Shown here piece after piece: positions 17,239 through 26,269 of a stretch of 64,000 nt of DNA (the stretch's first letter is position 1; each line of letters begins with the position of its first letter). The stretch comes from Avichristensenella sp031550535 (GTDB lineage Bacteria > Bacillota > Clostridia > Christensenellales > Aristaeellaceae): assembly GCA_031550535.1 (NCBI GenBank), contig JAVBOM010000027.1, positions 23,510 through 87,509 on the forward strand, given 5' to 3'. A model generated the notes under the pieces. It was not told the DNA's origin and did not search any database. It saw only the letters and a list, made by a program, of their open reading frames with translations. A program made the translations under genes and the position numbers.

Positions 17239-17727
17239 TCATCCGTTGAGCAGGTAGATGCCCAGGTTGAGATACCCCGCGAACGCGACCCACAGCAGGT
17301 ACGGGGCCTGCAGGAGCGCGGCGGTGCGGTCGATCCGATAAAAGCAGAGCAGCATGGCCACCACCAGCACCCACAGTACACCTAGCCAGATCAGCGCGAA
17401 AAGATGCGCCTTCAACAAGAAGAAAATCGCAGGCCAGAGCATATTGGCGACAAGCTGCGCCCCGTACAGGAGCAGGGCGATGCCCCGGTCGGGATGCCTG
17501 GCCGTATAAATGCGCTGCGCGGAAACGCCCATCAGGATATACAAGAGCGTCCATACGATGGGGAAAGCGAGGGCGGGCGGCGCAAGCACGGGCAGCGCCA
17601 GCGAAGTATATTGCCGCGCGCTGCCCCCGACGATCAGGGCCGAAAGGCCGCCCGCGCCCACACTGATGACCACGCTGAAAACAAGATGCCGATACCGGGC
17701 CACAGCCGATTTGTTCATCCCCATCAC
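17239..17727 (-). CDS. tspO: TspO/MBR family protein
   Basis: 162 residues with five membrane segments, the family topology. Conserved features include the first-helix Gly-rich stretch (GGLSALIVGG), LPVLAPPALAFPIVWTLLYILMG (here quoted in part: PPALAFPIVWTLLY), and the WPAIFFLL and YLLWVAFAGYLN helices. TspO proteins bind tetrapyrroles or cholesterol-like ligands and are linked to stress responses. GTG 17727, ATG 17724 and ATG 17718 are all possible starts; GGTTGGGGTG lies upstream. It faces a small conserved gene (17761) on the same strand. Confidence 0.9.
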   Translation of the reverse strand: MMGMNKSAVARYRHLVFSVVISVGAGGLSALIVGGSARQYTSLALPVLAPPALAFPIVWTLLYILMGVSAQRIYTARHPDRGIALLLYGAQLVANMLWPAIFFLLKAHLFALIWLGVLWVLVVAMLLCFYRIDRTAALLQAPYLLWVAFAGYLNLGIYLLNG

Positions 17728-17760
17728 CCCAACCCGTAGGGTGCGTTGGTAGGGTGCGGT

Positions 17761-17979
17761 TTATCCCTTCTTGTCCAAAAGCCTGCGATCCGGTGGCAGT
17801 ATGGGCAAATACTCCGGCCAGCGGTGTGCGCGGATGGGCATCACGAGATGGGCGGCGTCGTCAAACTGCAGCACCAATGCCGGGCTTATTCCGTGATATT
17901 TGTCCGCGTAGTACCACCCGACGAGCTTTCCTTCCCGGATCAGGTGTTTCGCCGTGGCGTGATAGCTGAAATATCCCAT
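17761..17979 (-). CDS. small conserved Firmicutes protein
   Basis: 72 residues, soluble, beginning MGYFSYHATAKHLIREGKL. ATG 17979 has AGGTGG 5 bases upstream; the in-frame GTG before it is part of that site. The sequence (GWYYADKYHGISPALVLQFDD, shortened here to YHGISPALVLQFDD, then PIRAHRWPEYLPIL) looks like a compact beta-rich domain. I recall similar uncharacterised proteins in Clostridia but know no function. It stands alone between tspO and the leucine-rich-repeat gene. Confidence 0.65.
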   Translation of the reverse strand: MGYFSYHATAKHLIREGKLVGWYYADKYHGISPALVLQFDDAAHLVMPIRAHRWPEYLPILPPDRRLLDKKG

Positions 17980-18017
17980 TTGAACCACCTCGATTCATCG
18001 CTTTCTGTCAAGCTGCG

Positions 18018-20630
18018 TCAGCCGTTGCCGGGGAACGGATCCAGCATCAGTATCAGCACACCGTCCGCGGGCACGAAGCCGTATTGACCGTCCATCGTCC
18101 GGACATAGACCCAATCCTTTGCCGCGCGGATGGCGGTGAGCGGCGTTCCGCTGTAATACCGGTCCAGCAGCGGCGCGTCCCCGGTCGGATACGCGCGGAA
18201 ATCCAGCGGCTGCGCTTCGTCCGCCTGGGCAACGATGGCGTACATGCCGTCATACGACTCTGGCCCGTCCTTCGGCTCGACATCCCATACGGGCAGATAG
18301 CCCTCCGCGCCGCGAAGGCGCACCTTGTACCAGCCGCCCAGCATGCCCAGGATGTCCACCGCTTCGCCCGCCAAACCGGACAGGAGCGGCTGCGAACTCC
18401 GGCTGGAGGCGCTAAGCAGCGTCGCGTCACGCCGGAGCACGCCTCTGGTCGAGACGTGCTCGCTGTATGCCTCGGGCATCATGACGAGGTTCGCGAGGGG
18501 GACATAGCCCGTTTCGCTGCCCACCATGACGCGGGCGAACGCGTCCGCGCGCTCGGCGACGAGCACCCCGGTGCCGGCCGGGTGCGTGGCGACCACCGGC
18601 GATGTATTGCCTGCGGTTTGGTGCAGCGCGATGCTTTCGCCCGGCGTGGCGGCAAGCAGGATGGCCGCCTGACGCACCGAGGTGGCGTCGCTCGTGGGTT
18701 CGTTGCTCAGGCGGAAGGAAAACCTATTTCGTTCCGCCCACCGTTGGGCGTTTGACCCCTCGTCTACGACAAGGGTACGGCCAGAATACACCCAGCGGTA
18801 AGGTTCCGTCGACATGAACGGGACATCCGGGGGCAGCCATATTTCGCGCAGCGCGTGACAGCCTTCAATCGCGTTGTCGCGGAAGGTTGTCAGCCCTTTG
18901 GGCAGCACAAGGCGTTCCAGCGCGTTGCAGTTGCTAAACGCGTACTCGTGAACCGACTGCAGCGATAGCGGCAAGGATAGGTCGCCTAGTTCGGTGCAGC
19001 CCGAGAACGCCCCTATCCCGATTGTCTCCACAGTGCTCGCGAAGCGAACGGACTGCAGGCGCGTATTCCCGGCGAACGCGTGCCGGCCAATGACTTTCGT
19101 GCCGCCAGGCACCTCGTAATATGTCCCATGCGCGCAGGGAAATTGCAGCAGCGTTTCCCGCGCCGCGTCAAACAGCACGCCGTCAACATCCGCAAAGGAA
19201 GGGTTCCCCTCCGCCACCCGGATGGATTTGAGCGCCCCGCACGAAGAGAAGATGTCCGGCGGCAGTTCCCGCAGGGTTTTCGGCAGTACAAGGCGCGTCA
19301 GCGTTTGATTGTAATACAGCGCGTGCTCGTTCATGCGCTCCGTGCCCTCCGGAACGCTGTATTCCGGCCCGAAGCTCCGCGGCAGGCAGAGGAGCTCCTT
19401 GCCGTCCCTGGTGAACAGCGCGCCGTCGATGCTTTGGTAGGCTGTGTTGCCTTCGGCCACATGGATGGCGCGGAGGTTCGACAGGTTACTGAACGCGCCC
19501 GCCTGTATGTCTCGCAAGGAGGCGGGCAGATAGACTTCTTCAATAGACGCGTTGTACCCCATGCCTTCCAGTTTCGTATACCCTTCCGGCAGGATGAGTG
19601 TGCGGAGGAACCCGCATCCCATAAAGGCGCGCCAATCGACGGTGCGCACGGTGGCGGGCACCGCATATGCCGCGTCCCGCTTCCCCGCCGGATACGCGAC
19701 CAGCGTTTGTCCGTCCTTTGTCAGCAGCACGCCGTCCACGCTTTTGTACCAGGGGTTGCGCGCGTCCACCTCGATTGCCTCCAGGTTCTTGGGGTATTCC
19801 AGGCTTTGCGCCTCCTCCACTGTGGCGGGGAGCGTGATCCGCTTCAGGTTCGGCGTTTCCCAGAACGCGGTATAGTCTATCTTCTTGATGCCCTCCGGAA
19901 CAGCGAACGTGTCGCCCTCGTGCGCCGAAGGATAGAGCTTCAAGATTTGGTTCTCCCGGTTGTAGACCACACCGTCCACGCTATAGAGTTTGGGATTGGA
20001 AGCGGGCTGAACGTCCACGCGCCGAAGGCGCGGCATGCATATATAAAGAGAGGCGTCGAAGTAATTCTGGGACGTGATCGTAACGGTTTCCAGCGCATCG
20101 AAACCGGTAAAGCTGGTCTCGGGGGTTCCATACCCATAGGGAATGTCAAGCGACCGCAGCTTTGTGCAGTAGTCCATGTATAGGTCCGCAGAGTAGTAGT
20201 CCGATTCTGCGCGCGAGGGCAGGATCAGTTCAGTCAGGCTAGGGCAATCGGAAATGCTGACGGTCCAAAGATCCCACTGTTCCCCTTCAAAGACGAGCCG
20301 TTCCAGGTTGGGCCAGCGCGAAATGCCGAAGGAGAGCTCCGCGCCCTCATTCTTTTCCAGGATCAACTCCCTTGCGCCGTTCGTCCGGAACGGATTGTAG
20401 AGATAGTCATCCTTGATGACGGGCAGCCCCTCCACCTCCGCTTTGACTCGGATGCTCTCCTGTCCGTCCAAAAGCGTCGCGATGGCGGCGTACGCCTCGC
20501 CGACCCAGTACACCACACCGCCCTCCACCACGAAGCGGCCCAGTTCGTCGGGATTTATTTCGCCCAGCGCGCCCGCCGCCGCGCCCAGGCACACCGCGAG
20601 CGCCAGCAAAAAACTCATCCATCTGCGCAT
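18018..20630 (-). CDS. large secreted leucine-rich-repeat (BspA-type) protein with C-terminal SH3-like domains
   Basis: 870 residues. A signal peptide covers residues 1-23. From about residue 50 to 620 run repeated BspA-type LRR units, recognisable by LxxVxLPxxLxxI-like lines such as LKRITLPATVEEA, LRDIQAGAFSNLSNLRAIHV and TRLQSVRFASTVETIGIGAFSGC. About four of them are interrupted by a YxSVDGVLLTKDGQ-like insert. The last 220 residues hold two or three SH3-like modules (VLVAERADAFARVMVGSETGY, shown in part) that probably bind the cell wall. BspA-type proteins mediate adhesion. ATG 20630 is chosen for AAGGGGTG upstream and the signal peptide. It lies 15 bases after the PstS-like gene (stop 20645), so the two are probably one transcript. 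Confidence 0.85.
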   Translation of the reverse strand: MRRWMSFLLALAVCLGAAAGALGEINPDELGRFVVEGGVVYWVGEAYAAIATLLDGQESIRVKAEVEGLPVIKDDYLYNPFRTNGARELILEKNEGAELSFGISRWPNLERLVFEGEQWDLWTVSISDCPSLTELILPSRAESDYYSADLYMDYCTKLRSLDIPYGYGTPETSFTGFDALETVTITSQNYFDASLYICMPRLRRVDVQPASNPKLYSVDGVVYNRENQILKLYPSAHEGDTFAVPEGIKKIDYTAFWETPNLKRITLPATVEEAQSLEYPKNLEAIEVDARNPWYKSVDGVLLTKDGQTLVAYPAGKRDAAYAVPATVRTVDWRAFMGCGFLRTLILPEGYTKLEGMGYNASIEEVYLPASLRDIQAGAFSNLSNLRAIHVAEGNTAYQSIDGALFTRDGKELLCLPRSFGPEYSVPEGTERMNEHALYYNQTLTRLVLPKTLRELPPDIFSSCGALKSIRVAEGNPSFADVDGVLFDAARETLLQFPCAHGTYYEVPGGTKVIGRHAFAGNTRLQSVRFASTVETIGIGAFSGCTELGDLSLPLSLQSVHEYAFSNCNALERLVLPKGLTTFRDNAIEGCHALREIWLPPDVPFMSTEPYRWVYSGRTLVVDEGSNAQRWAERNRFSFRLSNEPTSDATSVRQAAILLAATPGESIALHQTAGNTSPVVATHPAGTGVLVAERADAFARVMVGSETGYVPLANLVMMPEAYSEHVSTRGVLRRDATLLSASSRSSQPLLSGLAGEAVDILGMLGGWYKVRLRGAEGYLPVWDVEPKDGPESYDGMYAIVAQADEAQPLDFRAYPTGDAPLLDRYYSGTPLTAIRAAKDWVYVRTMDGQYGFVPADGVLILMLDPFPGNG

Positions 20631-20644
20631 CGTGCCCACCCCTT

Positions 20645-21700
20645 TCACGGCATGGCTTCAAGCGTCACATACCCCGCCTGGCGTATGCAGCGCTGGCCCT
20701 CTTCCGTCTGCATCCACGCGAGGAAACGCCCGCACGTCTGTTCCTCCTCGCCCTGCCGAATCACGCCGAAATACTGCGCGGTGAGCGGGTACGCGCCGGA
20801 GCGCAGGTTTTCCGGCGTGGGCGCGACATCGTTCACGCGCAGCGCCTTGATCTGGTCGTTTTTGTACAGCGTGTTGATGTAGAAAAGATACGTATAGCCG
20901 ATGCTGGTGCTGTCGGCCCGGTACGTCGCCACGTCCTCCACCAGCCCGCCCATCTCGCGCGGCACCAGCTCCGTGGGCGCGGGCGCGAGCGGCATGCCCT
21001 TCATCACCAGGTTTTCCATGGCCGTCTGGCTGCCGGCATTCTTTTCCCGCTGGAACGCCATGATCTGGATATCCTCGCCGCCCACCTCTTTCCAGTTGGT
21101 GATTTCGCCGCTGTAAATCCCGCGTATCTGCTCCACGGTCAGGCTTTCCACGGGGTTTGAACGGTGCGTGATGAACACGAACGCGTCGTAGCAGACGGGC
21201 TCCTTCACCAGCGTGACGCCCGCCGCCTCGGCCATGGCCAGTTCCTCGTCCGACGGCTCGGTGCCGATGAACAGATCCACGGGATGCGCCTCGTCCATCA
21301 CCGCGTTTTGGCTGTATACCTGCACCCCGGCGTTCGGCTTTTTGCCGATCAGGTGCTCATACGCGGCGTGCGTGGTGGAGAAGAGGACGAACCCGGGCAG
21401 ATCCCCTTCCGTGAGCGGCAGATGCTGTCTGGCAAACTCCATCGCCATCGGCACGGACACCGTGGAGCCGTCGATGCTCGGGTATGTGCCGTAGGCCGCC
21501 TCATTCAGCGTCACCCCGCCCGCGGTGGAAAGCGTGCGCGATTCGCCCAGCGCGAAGGGGCTGTCCGAAACAATCCGCTGCCAGCCCTCCGGGCGCGCCA
21601 ACTCCTGGTTGATCTGCCCCCAGGAGCCCTCCGCCAGTGCGGGTGTCACGGCCAGGGCAGCACAGCAGCACAACAGAACCATCAAAAGCGTTCGCCGCAT
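20645..21700 (-). CDS. PstS-like periplasmic binding protein
   Basis: 351 residues. A signal peptide covers 1-24 and there is no lipobox Cys, so it is secreted. The body matches the phosphate-binding-protein-like fold: DLFIGTEPSD, ITHRSNPVESLTVEQIRGIYSGEITNWKEVGG (core IRGIYSGEITNWKEVGG), SQTAMENLVM and the late YFGVIRQGEEEQT. No pstCAB genes follow, and the next gene is the LRR surface protein. It may therefore bind a ligand for a remote transporter, or be a surface-related variant. AAGGAGG lies 7 bases before ATG 21700. Confidence 0.85.
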   Translation of the reverse strand: MRRTLLMVLLCCCAALAVTPALAEGSWGQINQELARPEGWQRIVSDSPFALGESRTLSTAGGVTLNEAAYGTYPSIDGSTVSVPMAMEFARQHLPLTEGDLPGFVLFSTTHAAYEHLIGKKPNAGVQVYSQNAVMDEAHPVDLFIGTEPSDEELAMAEAAGVTLVKEPVCYDAFVFITHRSNPVESLTVEQIRGIYSGEITNWKEVGGEDIQIMAFQREKNAGSQTAMENLVMKGMPLAPAPTELVPREMGGLVEDVATYRADSTSIGYTYLFYINTLYKNDQIKALRVNDVAPTPENLRSGAYPLTAQYFGVIRQGEEEQTCGRFLAWMQTEEGQRCIRQAGYVTLEAMP

Positions 21701-21847
21701 GGATTTCCCTCCTTTGTGAGCGCGCATGGACGGCGCGTTCTTTGCCCATCAGACGCGCGGGATATGGAAATTGTTGCCAAAAGAACAAAAGAGACACCCT
21801 CCTTGCCATGAAGCAAAGAGGGGCGTCTCTTTTGAAGTGAAGGCGCT

Positions 21848-23269
21848 TTACGCCTTTCCGCTTTCCGCCGTATCCTCCTTCGGCTTCGGCAGAATCCAGT
21901 TCAGCAGCAGCGCCATCAGTGTCGCCACAACGACGGGCGAGCGGCCGAAGATCGTCGTGAACGCCTCCGGGAACTGGCCGATGGACGCGGACGCCTGCGA
22001 GATGCCGACGCCGAGCGCCACGGACAGGCCGACGATGGATGTGTTCCGGTAGTCCATCTTGTCCGACGTGATCAGCTTGATACCGGTCATTGCGATGGTG
22101 GAGAACACCGTCACCGTCGCGCCGCCGAGCACGCACTGCGGGATCGTCGTCAACAGCGCGGAGAATTTCGGAAAAATGCCCGCCAGCAAAATGACCACCG
22201 CGGCCAGCGCGAATACCACCCGGTTGACCACCTTTGTCGTGACCACAATGCCGACGTTCTGGCTGTACGTCGCGGACGGCAGACCGCCGAAGAACGCGCC
22301 AACCAGGTTTGTCGCGCCGTAGCAGAGGATGCCGCCGGTCAGCTCCGGATCGGTCGGCTCGCGGTCCAAGCCGCCGACCGTGGTCGCCGTGAAATCGCCG
22401 ATCGCCTGGATGGAGTTGATGAAGAACAAGAGACCGATGGCGATGCACGCGCCGATGTCGAACTTCATGCCGAACGGCAGGATGGAGGGCGCGGCAACCC
22501 AGCCCGCGCGGCCGATGCTGGAGAAATCCACCATGCCGAAGCAGACGGCCACGAGATACCCGACCACCATGCCGATCAGGATGGACGCGAGCTTGGCAAT
22601 GCCCTTGGCCCAGTGGTTCAGCGACACGACGACGCCCAGCGTGATGATGGCCACCAGCCAGTTCTGCCAGGAGCCGTACACCAGCGCAGACGTCAGGTGC
22701 TTTACTTCCACGATCAGATGCTCCGTGTTCGCCGTACCGCCCGCCATGTAGTTGATGGCGGTGGGGTAGAGCGACAGGCCGATCGTGAAAATGACGGTGC
22801 CCGTGATCAATGGCGGGAAGAAGCGGCGAATCTGCTTGATGAAAATGCCGACCAGCATCGCCACGACGCCGCCGACGACCATGGAGCCCGCGATGTACGC
22901 CAGGCCCATGCCGTCCTCCATGCCCGCGATGCCCTGCAGCGACGGCACATAGGCGAAGCTGATGCCCAGGATGACCGGCAGCCCTGCGCCAAAGCGGACG
23001 GCGGCGGTGCTCTTCCTGCCGCCGATGGGGAAGAGCTGCAGCAGGGTGGAGATGGCCGCGATGACCAGAGACGCCTGGATGAGCAGCACCTTGTGCGCCT
23101 CAGACAGCGCGAGCTGCGGGACATTGCCGATGATGATCGCGGGGGTGACGCAGCCGATGATCATCGCCACGACATGCTGCAGCGCGAGCGGGACCGTCTG
23201 CCCAAGCGGCGGTATGCCGTCCAGATCAAACAGGGTTGCGCGCTTCTTGATGGGTTCCGTCTGTGCCAT
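21848..23269 (-). CDS. xanthine/urate permease, NCS2 family
   Basis: 473 residues with about twelve to fourteen membrane segments. It is a nucleobase:cation symporter-2 transporter: GIPPLGQTVPLALQHVVAM at the N-terminus contains the family QH motif; AAVRFGAGLPVILG, GMKFDIGACIAIGLL and the signature region GLPSATYSQNVGIV follow. Transporters of this subgroup import xanthine or uric acid. It follows xdh by 59 bases with AAGGAG before the ATG, so it is probably the last gene of the ssnA-ygfK-hydA-xdh transcript, or of the xdh part of it. Substrate by context and family, without certainty between xanthine and urate. Confidence 0.9.
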   Translation of the reverse strand: MAQTEPIKKRATLFDLDGIPPLGQTVPLALQHVVAMIIGCVTPAIIIGNVPQLALSEAHKVLLIQASLVIAAISTLLQLFPIGGRKSTAAVRFGAGLPVILGISFAYVPSLQGIAGMEDGMGLAYIAGSMVVGGVVAMLVGIFIKQIRRFFPPLITGTVIFTIGLSLYPTAINYMAGGTANTEHLIVEVKHLTSALVYGSWQNWLVAIITLGVVVSLNHWAKGIAKLASILIGMVVGYLVAVCFGMVDFSSIGRAGWVAAPSILPFGMKFDIGACIAIGLLFFINSIQAIGDFTATTVGGLDREPTDPELTGGILCYGATNLVGAFFGGLPSATYSQNVGIVVTTKVVNRVVFALAAVVILLAGIFPKFSALLTTIPQCVLGGATVTVFSTIAMTGIKLITSDKMDYRNTSIVGLSVALGVGISQASASIGQFPEAFTTIFGRSPVVVATLMALLLNWILPKPKEDTAESGKA

Positions 23270-23328
23270 GAGGTACCACGCTCCTTAATCTATAATGCCT
23301 TCGCGGCATGAGTTCCCCCCCAAAGGCC

Positions 23329-25884
23329 TTACTTCCTATACGCCGTATGGTCCATGGGCAGCTTCCAGCGGAATTCGCCGTCCACGCGCTGCGCCGCCGC
23401 CGCCGCGGCGGGCGCTGCCGCCACCGCGCAGATTTCGCCCACGCCCTTCGCGCCGAACGCCAGGCCGTCCTTGTCGTTCTTTTCCACGAAAATCACATCG
23501 ACCGGCGGCATGTCCGTCGCGCGAAGCAGCCCGAGCGTGCCGTACTTGCTCTTCACATACCCGCCCTCGGTGATGAAATCCTCCGTGAGGCCGTATCCGA
23601 GGCCCATCGCGACGCCGCCCTCGATCTGCCCCGCGCACGCCTTGGGGTTCACGACCCGGCCCACATCGTGCGCGGCGACGACGCGCGTCACGCGCTTGTT
23701 TTCGTCCATGACCACGACCTGCGCGCCGTACCCGTAGGCGATGTGGCTGACGGGGTTCGGCTTGTCCACGCCCATCTTGTCCGTCACGCCCAGGTACTCG
23801 CCGTAGAACTCGCGCCCGTCGAGCGCCTCCAGCGTCAGCCCCTTGTCCATTTCGGCCCTGAGCTGCTCTGCGGCCAAGCGCGTGGCTTCGCCCGTGAACA
23901 GCGTCTGCCGGCTGGCGGTCGTGGTGCCGGAATTCGGCGTGACAGCAGTGTCCGGCCGCTCATGGAACACGCGCTCCGGCGGGAGGCCCGTGACCGTGCA
24001 CACCATGGACGTGCAGACGGTCGCCATGCCCTGGCCAATGCACGCGGCCGATGTGCGCACGCGCACCATGCCGTCCGTGACGAACAGCTTGCACCGGCCC
24101 GTGTCCGGGATGCCGACGCCCAGGCCGCTGTTTTTCATACAGCCCGCGAGGCCCGCGTACGGGTGCGATGCATAGACATCCTTGACCGCCTCCAGGCACT
24201 CCGCAAACGCGGTGTCCTCCGAGGCGATCTGGCCGTTGGGCAGTTCCTGGCCGGGCAGGATGGCGTTGCGGTAGCGGATTTCCCACGGGGAAATGCCGAC
24301 CATTTCCGCCAGCAGGTTCAGGTTTTGCTCGCCCGCGAAGCAGCTTTGCGTCACGCCGAAGCCGCGAAACGCGCCGCCGGGTACGTTGTTGGTGTACACG
24401 CAGATGCCGGTGATATCGACATTCTGGAAGTTGTACGGCCCGCCCGCGTGCGTACACGCGCGCTGCAGCACTGGCCCGCCGAGCGACGCGTACGCGCCGC
24501 AATCGGAGATGAGCAGCGCCCGCATGGCGAGCAGCTTTCCGTCTTTGTCACACGCGGTGGTGAAATCCATCTCCATGGCGTGGCGCTTTGTGTGGATCAG
24601 CAGACTTTCCTCGCGCGAGAATTTGACTTTCACGGGCTTGCCGGTGTGAAACGCCATCAACGCCGCGTGGTGCTGCACGCTCATGTCCTCCTTGCCGCCA
24701 AAGCCGCCGCCCACGAGCTTAGACTGCGAGCGCACCTTGTCCGCGGGAAGCTGGAGCATGCGGCTGATCTCGCGCTGCTCGTCGTACACGGACTGCCCGC
24801 CCGTGTACACCAGAATGCCGCCGTCGCCGTCCGGCATCGCGATGGCACACTCCGGCTCCATGAACGCGTGGTCGGTCATCGGCGTGGAGTAATGCCGCGT
24901 CACCACGTGCGCCGCCGAGGCGATGGCCGCGTCCACGTCGCCGCGCTTCAGTTCCTGCTTAAACAGGATATTGCCGTTCTCGTGCAGTTTCGGCGCGTCC
25001 GGCTTCATCGCGTCCACAGGGTTCGTGAGCGGCGCCAGTTCCTCGTATTCCACGTCGATCAGCGCCAGCGCCTCGTCCAGCGTCTCCTTGCGGCGCGTGG
25101 CAACCAGCGCGACCGCGTCGCCGACGTAGCGCGTGATGTCGCCCTCCGCGATCATCACGTCCCAATCGACTACCAGATGGCCGCACTTGTTGAACGGCAC
25201 GTCCTTGGCGGTCAGAACCTTCATGACATCCGGGTGTGCCAGCGCGCGGCTCGCGTCGATCTTCAGCACGCGGGCGCGCGGGTACTTCGTGCGCAGCGCC
25301 TTGGCGTACAGCATGTCCGGCACGACGATGTCGTCCACGTACTCCCCGGTGCCGAGCACCTTTTCCGCCGTATCCACGCGCATGAAGTCCGTGCCGATGG
25401 CCGCGCTTTCGTGCGCTTGCGGAATGGGCCGGTTCTCGCGGAAGAAGTCCGCCGCCAGCAGGATGGCGTCCTCGATCTTCTGGTATCCGGTGCAGCGGCA
25501 GATGTTGCCCTTGATCGCCTGCTTGACCTCCGCGCGCGTGGGCGTGAGGTTTTCGTCCAGCAGCGCCTTCGCGCTGATCACCATGCCCGGGATGCAAAAG
25601 CCGCACTGCACCGCACCCGCCTGGCCGAAGCAGTGCACATACACCTCGCGCTCCCGCTCGCTCAGTCCCTCGACGGTGGTGATGCTTTTGCCGTCCATCT
25701 TGGCGACCGTGGACATGCAGCTTTTGACCTTTTTGCCGTCCACCAGGATGGTACACGTGCCGCACGCGCCCGCGCCGCACCCGTTTTTGACAGATGTCAG
25801 CCGCAATTCGTCGCGCAGGAAGTCGATCAGTTTCATGTCGCGGTCCGTCCGGATCGTTTTGCCGTTGACGATGAGCGTCGCCAT
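23329..25884 (-). CDS. xdh: selenium-type molybdenum hydroxylase / xanthine dehydrogenase (fused Fe-S and Mo subunits)
   Basis: 851 residues, close to the about 850 of selenium-dependent molybdenum hydroxylases. The N-terminal part has two [2Fe-2S] clusters: C36, C41, C44, C56, and C94, C97, C129, C131 (QCGFCIPG, GNICRCTGYQ). From about residue 160 runs the molybdopterin domain, with GGGFGGKED, GGAFRGFG-like FRGFGVTQ, and the late GVGEICAVAA. There is no FAD domain. The enzyme probably hydroxylates xanthine or a hydroxypurine; selenium would be a cofactor ligand, not selenocysteine, and the frame has no internal TGA. ATG 25884 has GGAGG 9 bases upstream; a long upstream extension crosses a repeat and is rejected. 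Confidence 0.92.
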   Translation of the reverse strand: MATLIVNGKTIRTDRDMKLIDFLRDELRLTSVKNGCGAGACGTCTILVDGKKVKSCMSTVAKMDGKSITTVEGLSEREREVYVHCFGQAGAVQCGFCIPGMVISAKALLDENLTPTRAEVKQAIKGNICRCTGYQKIEDAILLAADFFRENRPIPQAHESAAIGTDFMRVDTAEKVLGTGEYVDDIVVPDMLYAKALRTKYPRARVLKIDASRALAHPDVMKVLTAKDVPFNKCGHLVVDWDVMIAEGDITRYVGDAVALVATRRKETLDEALALIDVEYEELAPLTNPVDAMKPDAPKLHENGNILFKQELKRGDVDAAIASAAHVVTRHYSTPMTDHAFMEPECAIAMPDGDGGILVYTGGQSVYDEQREISRMLQLPADKVRSQSKLVGGGFGGKEDMSVQHHAALMAFHTGKPVKVKFSREESLLIHTKRHAMEMDFTTACDKDGKLLAMRALLISDCGAYASLGGPVLQRACTHAGGPYNFQNVDITGICVYTNNVPGGAFRGFGVTQSCFAGEQNLNLLAEMVGISPWEIRYRNAILPGQELPNGQIASEDTAFAECLEAVKDVYASHPYAGLAGCMKNSGLGVGIPDTGRCKLFVTDGMVRVRTSAACIGQGMATVCTSMVCTVTGLPPERVFHERPDTAVTPNSGTTTASRQTLFTGEATRLAAEQLRAEMDKGLTLEALDGREFYGEYLGVTDKMGVDKPNPVSHIAYGYGAQVVVMDENKRVTRVVAAHDVGRVVNPKACAGQIEGGVAMGLGYGLTEDFITEGGYVKSKYGTLGLLRATDMPPVDVIFVEKNDKDGLAFGAKGVGEICAVAAAPAAAAAAQRVDGEFRWKLPMDHTAYRK

Positions 25885-25942
25885 GGTTCGTCGCCTCCTC
25901 TCGGTTTGTTCATCGGTGAAGATTTCTGGTGAAAGCCCCTCG

Positions 25943-26241
25943 GTATTGTCGCGCTGGCTGCCTGGCATTGTCGCGCTCGCCCTTCGGTTGATCGCGCGCC
26001 CTGGTATTGTCGCACTGATCGCCTTCGCGTCCATTGCTCTGTACCAGGACGAACCTTCACCTCGCTTCATCGCCCACAGGGCGCACTCGGTTTCAGTTTT
26101 GTGCCAGTCGGCATCTCCGGGTCGCTGTATCCCGCGCTGTGGGCGCTCCCCTCCGATGCCCGAAGGGTCATCGCTCTGTACCGCAGCGCACCTTCGGGTC
26201 GCTTCATCGCCCACTGGGCGCGCTTCCCTTCGGTGCCCGTT
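25943..26241. repeat. family C repeat, copy 1
   Basis: Intergenic stretch between hydA and xdh made of TATTGTCGC-led units, followed by CCTTCACCTCGCTTCATCGC and similar blocks. Bases 26006-26106 match 27787-27887 at about 94 of 101 positions by eye. There is no credible gene. A degraded family A piece (26242-26265) adjoins it. Confidence 0.75.
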
Positions 26242-26269
26242 ATGGTGCTGATTTTTTCAATCCGCGCCG

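Noticed and set aside
23329..25884. Selenocysteine codon in the selenium-type hydroxylase
   Set aside because: The frame has no internal TGA; in this enzyme type selenium is a labile cofactor ligand, not an amino acid.
23308..25932. An 874-codon open frame on the plus strand opposite xdh, and similar long frames opposite the lyase, DUF2264 and ygfK genes
   Set aside because: High GC content keeps antisense frames open; the translations are rich in Arg/His/Val with no family motif, while the minus-strand xdh frame carries all cofactor motifs.
25885..26214. Longer N-terminus of xdh from an upstream start
   Set aside because: The extra 110 codons translate the family C repeat; a strong ribosome binding site precedes ATG 25884 and the Fe-S domain starts there.
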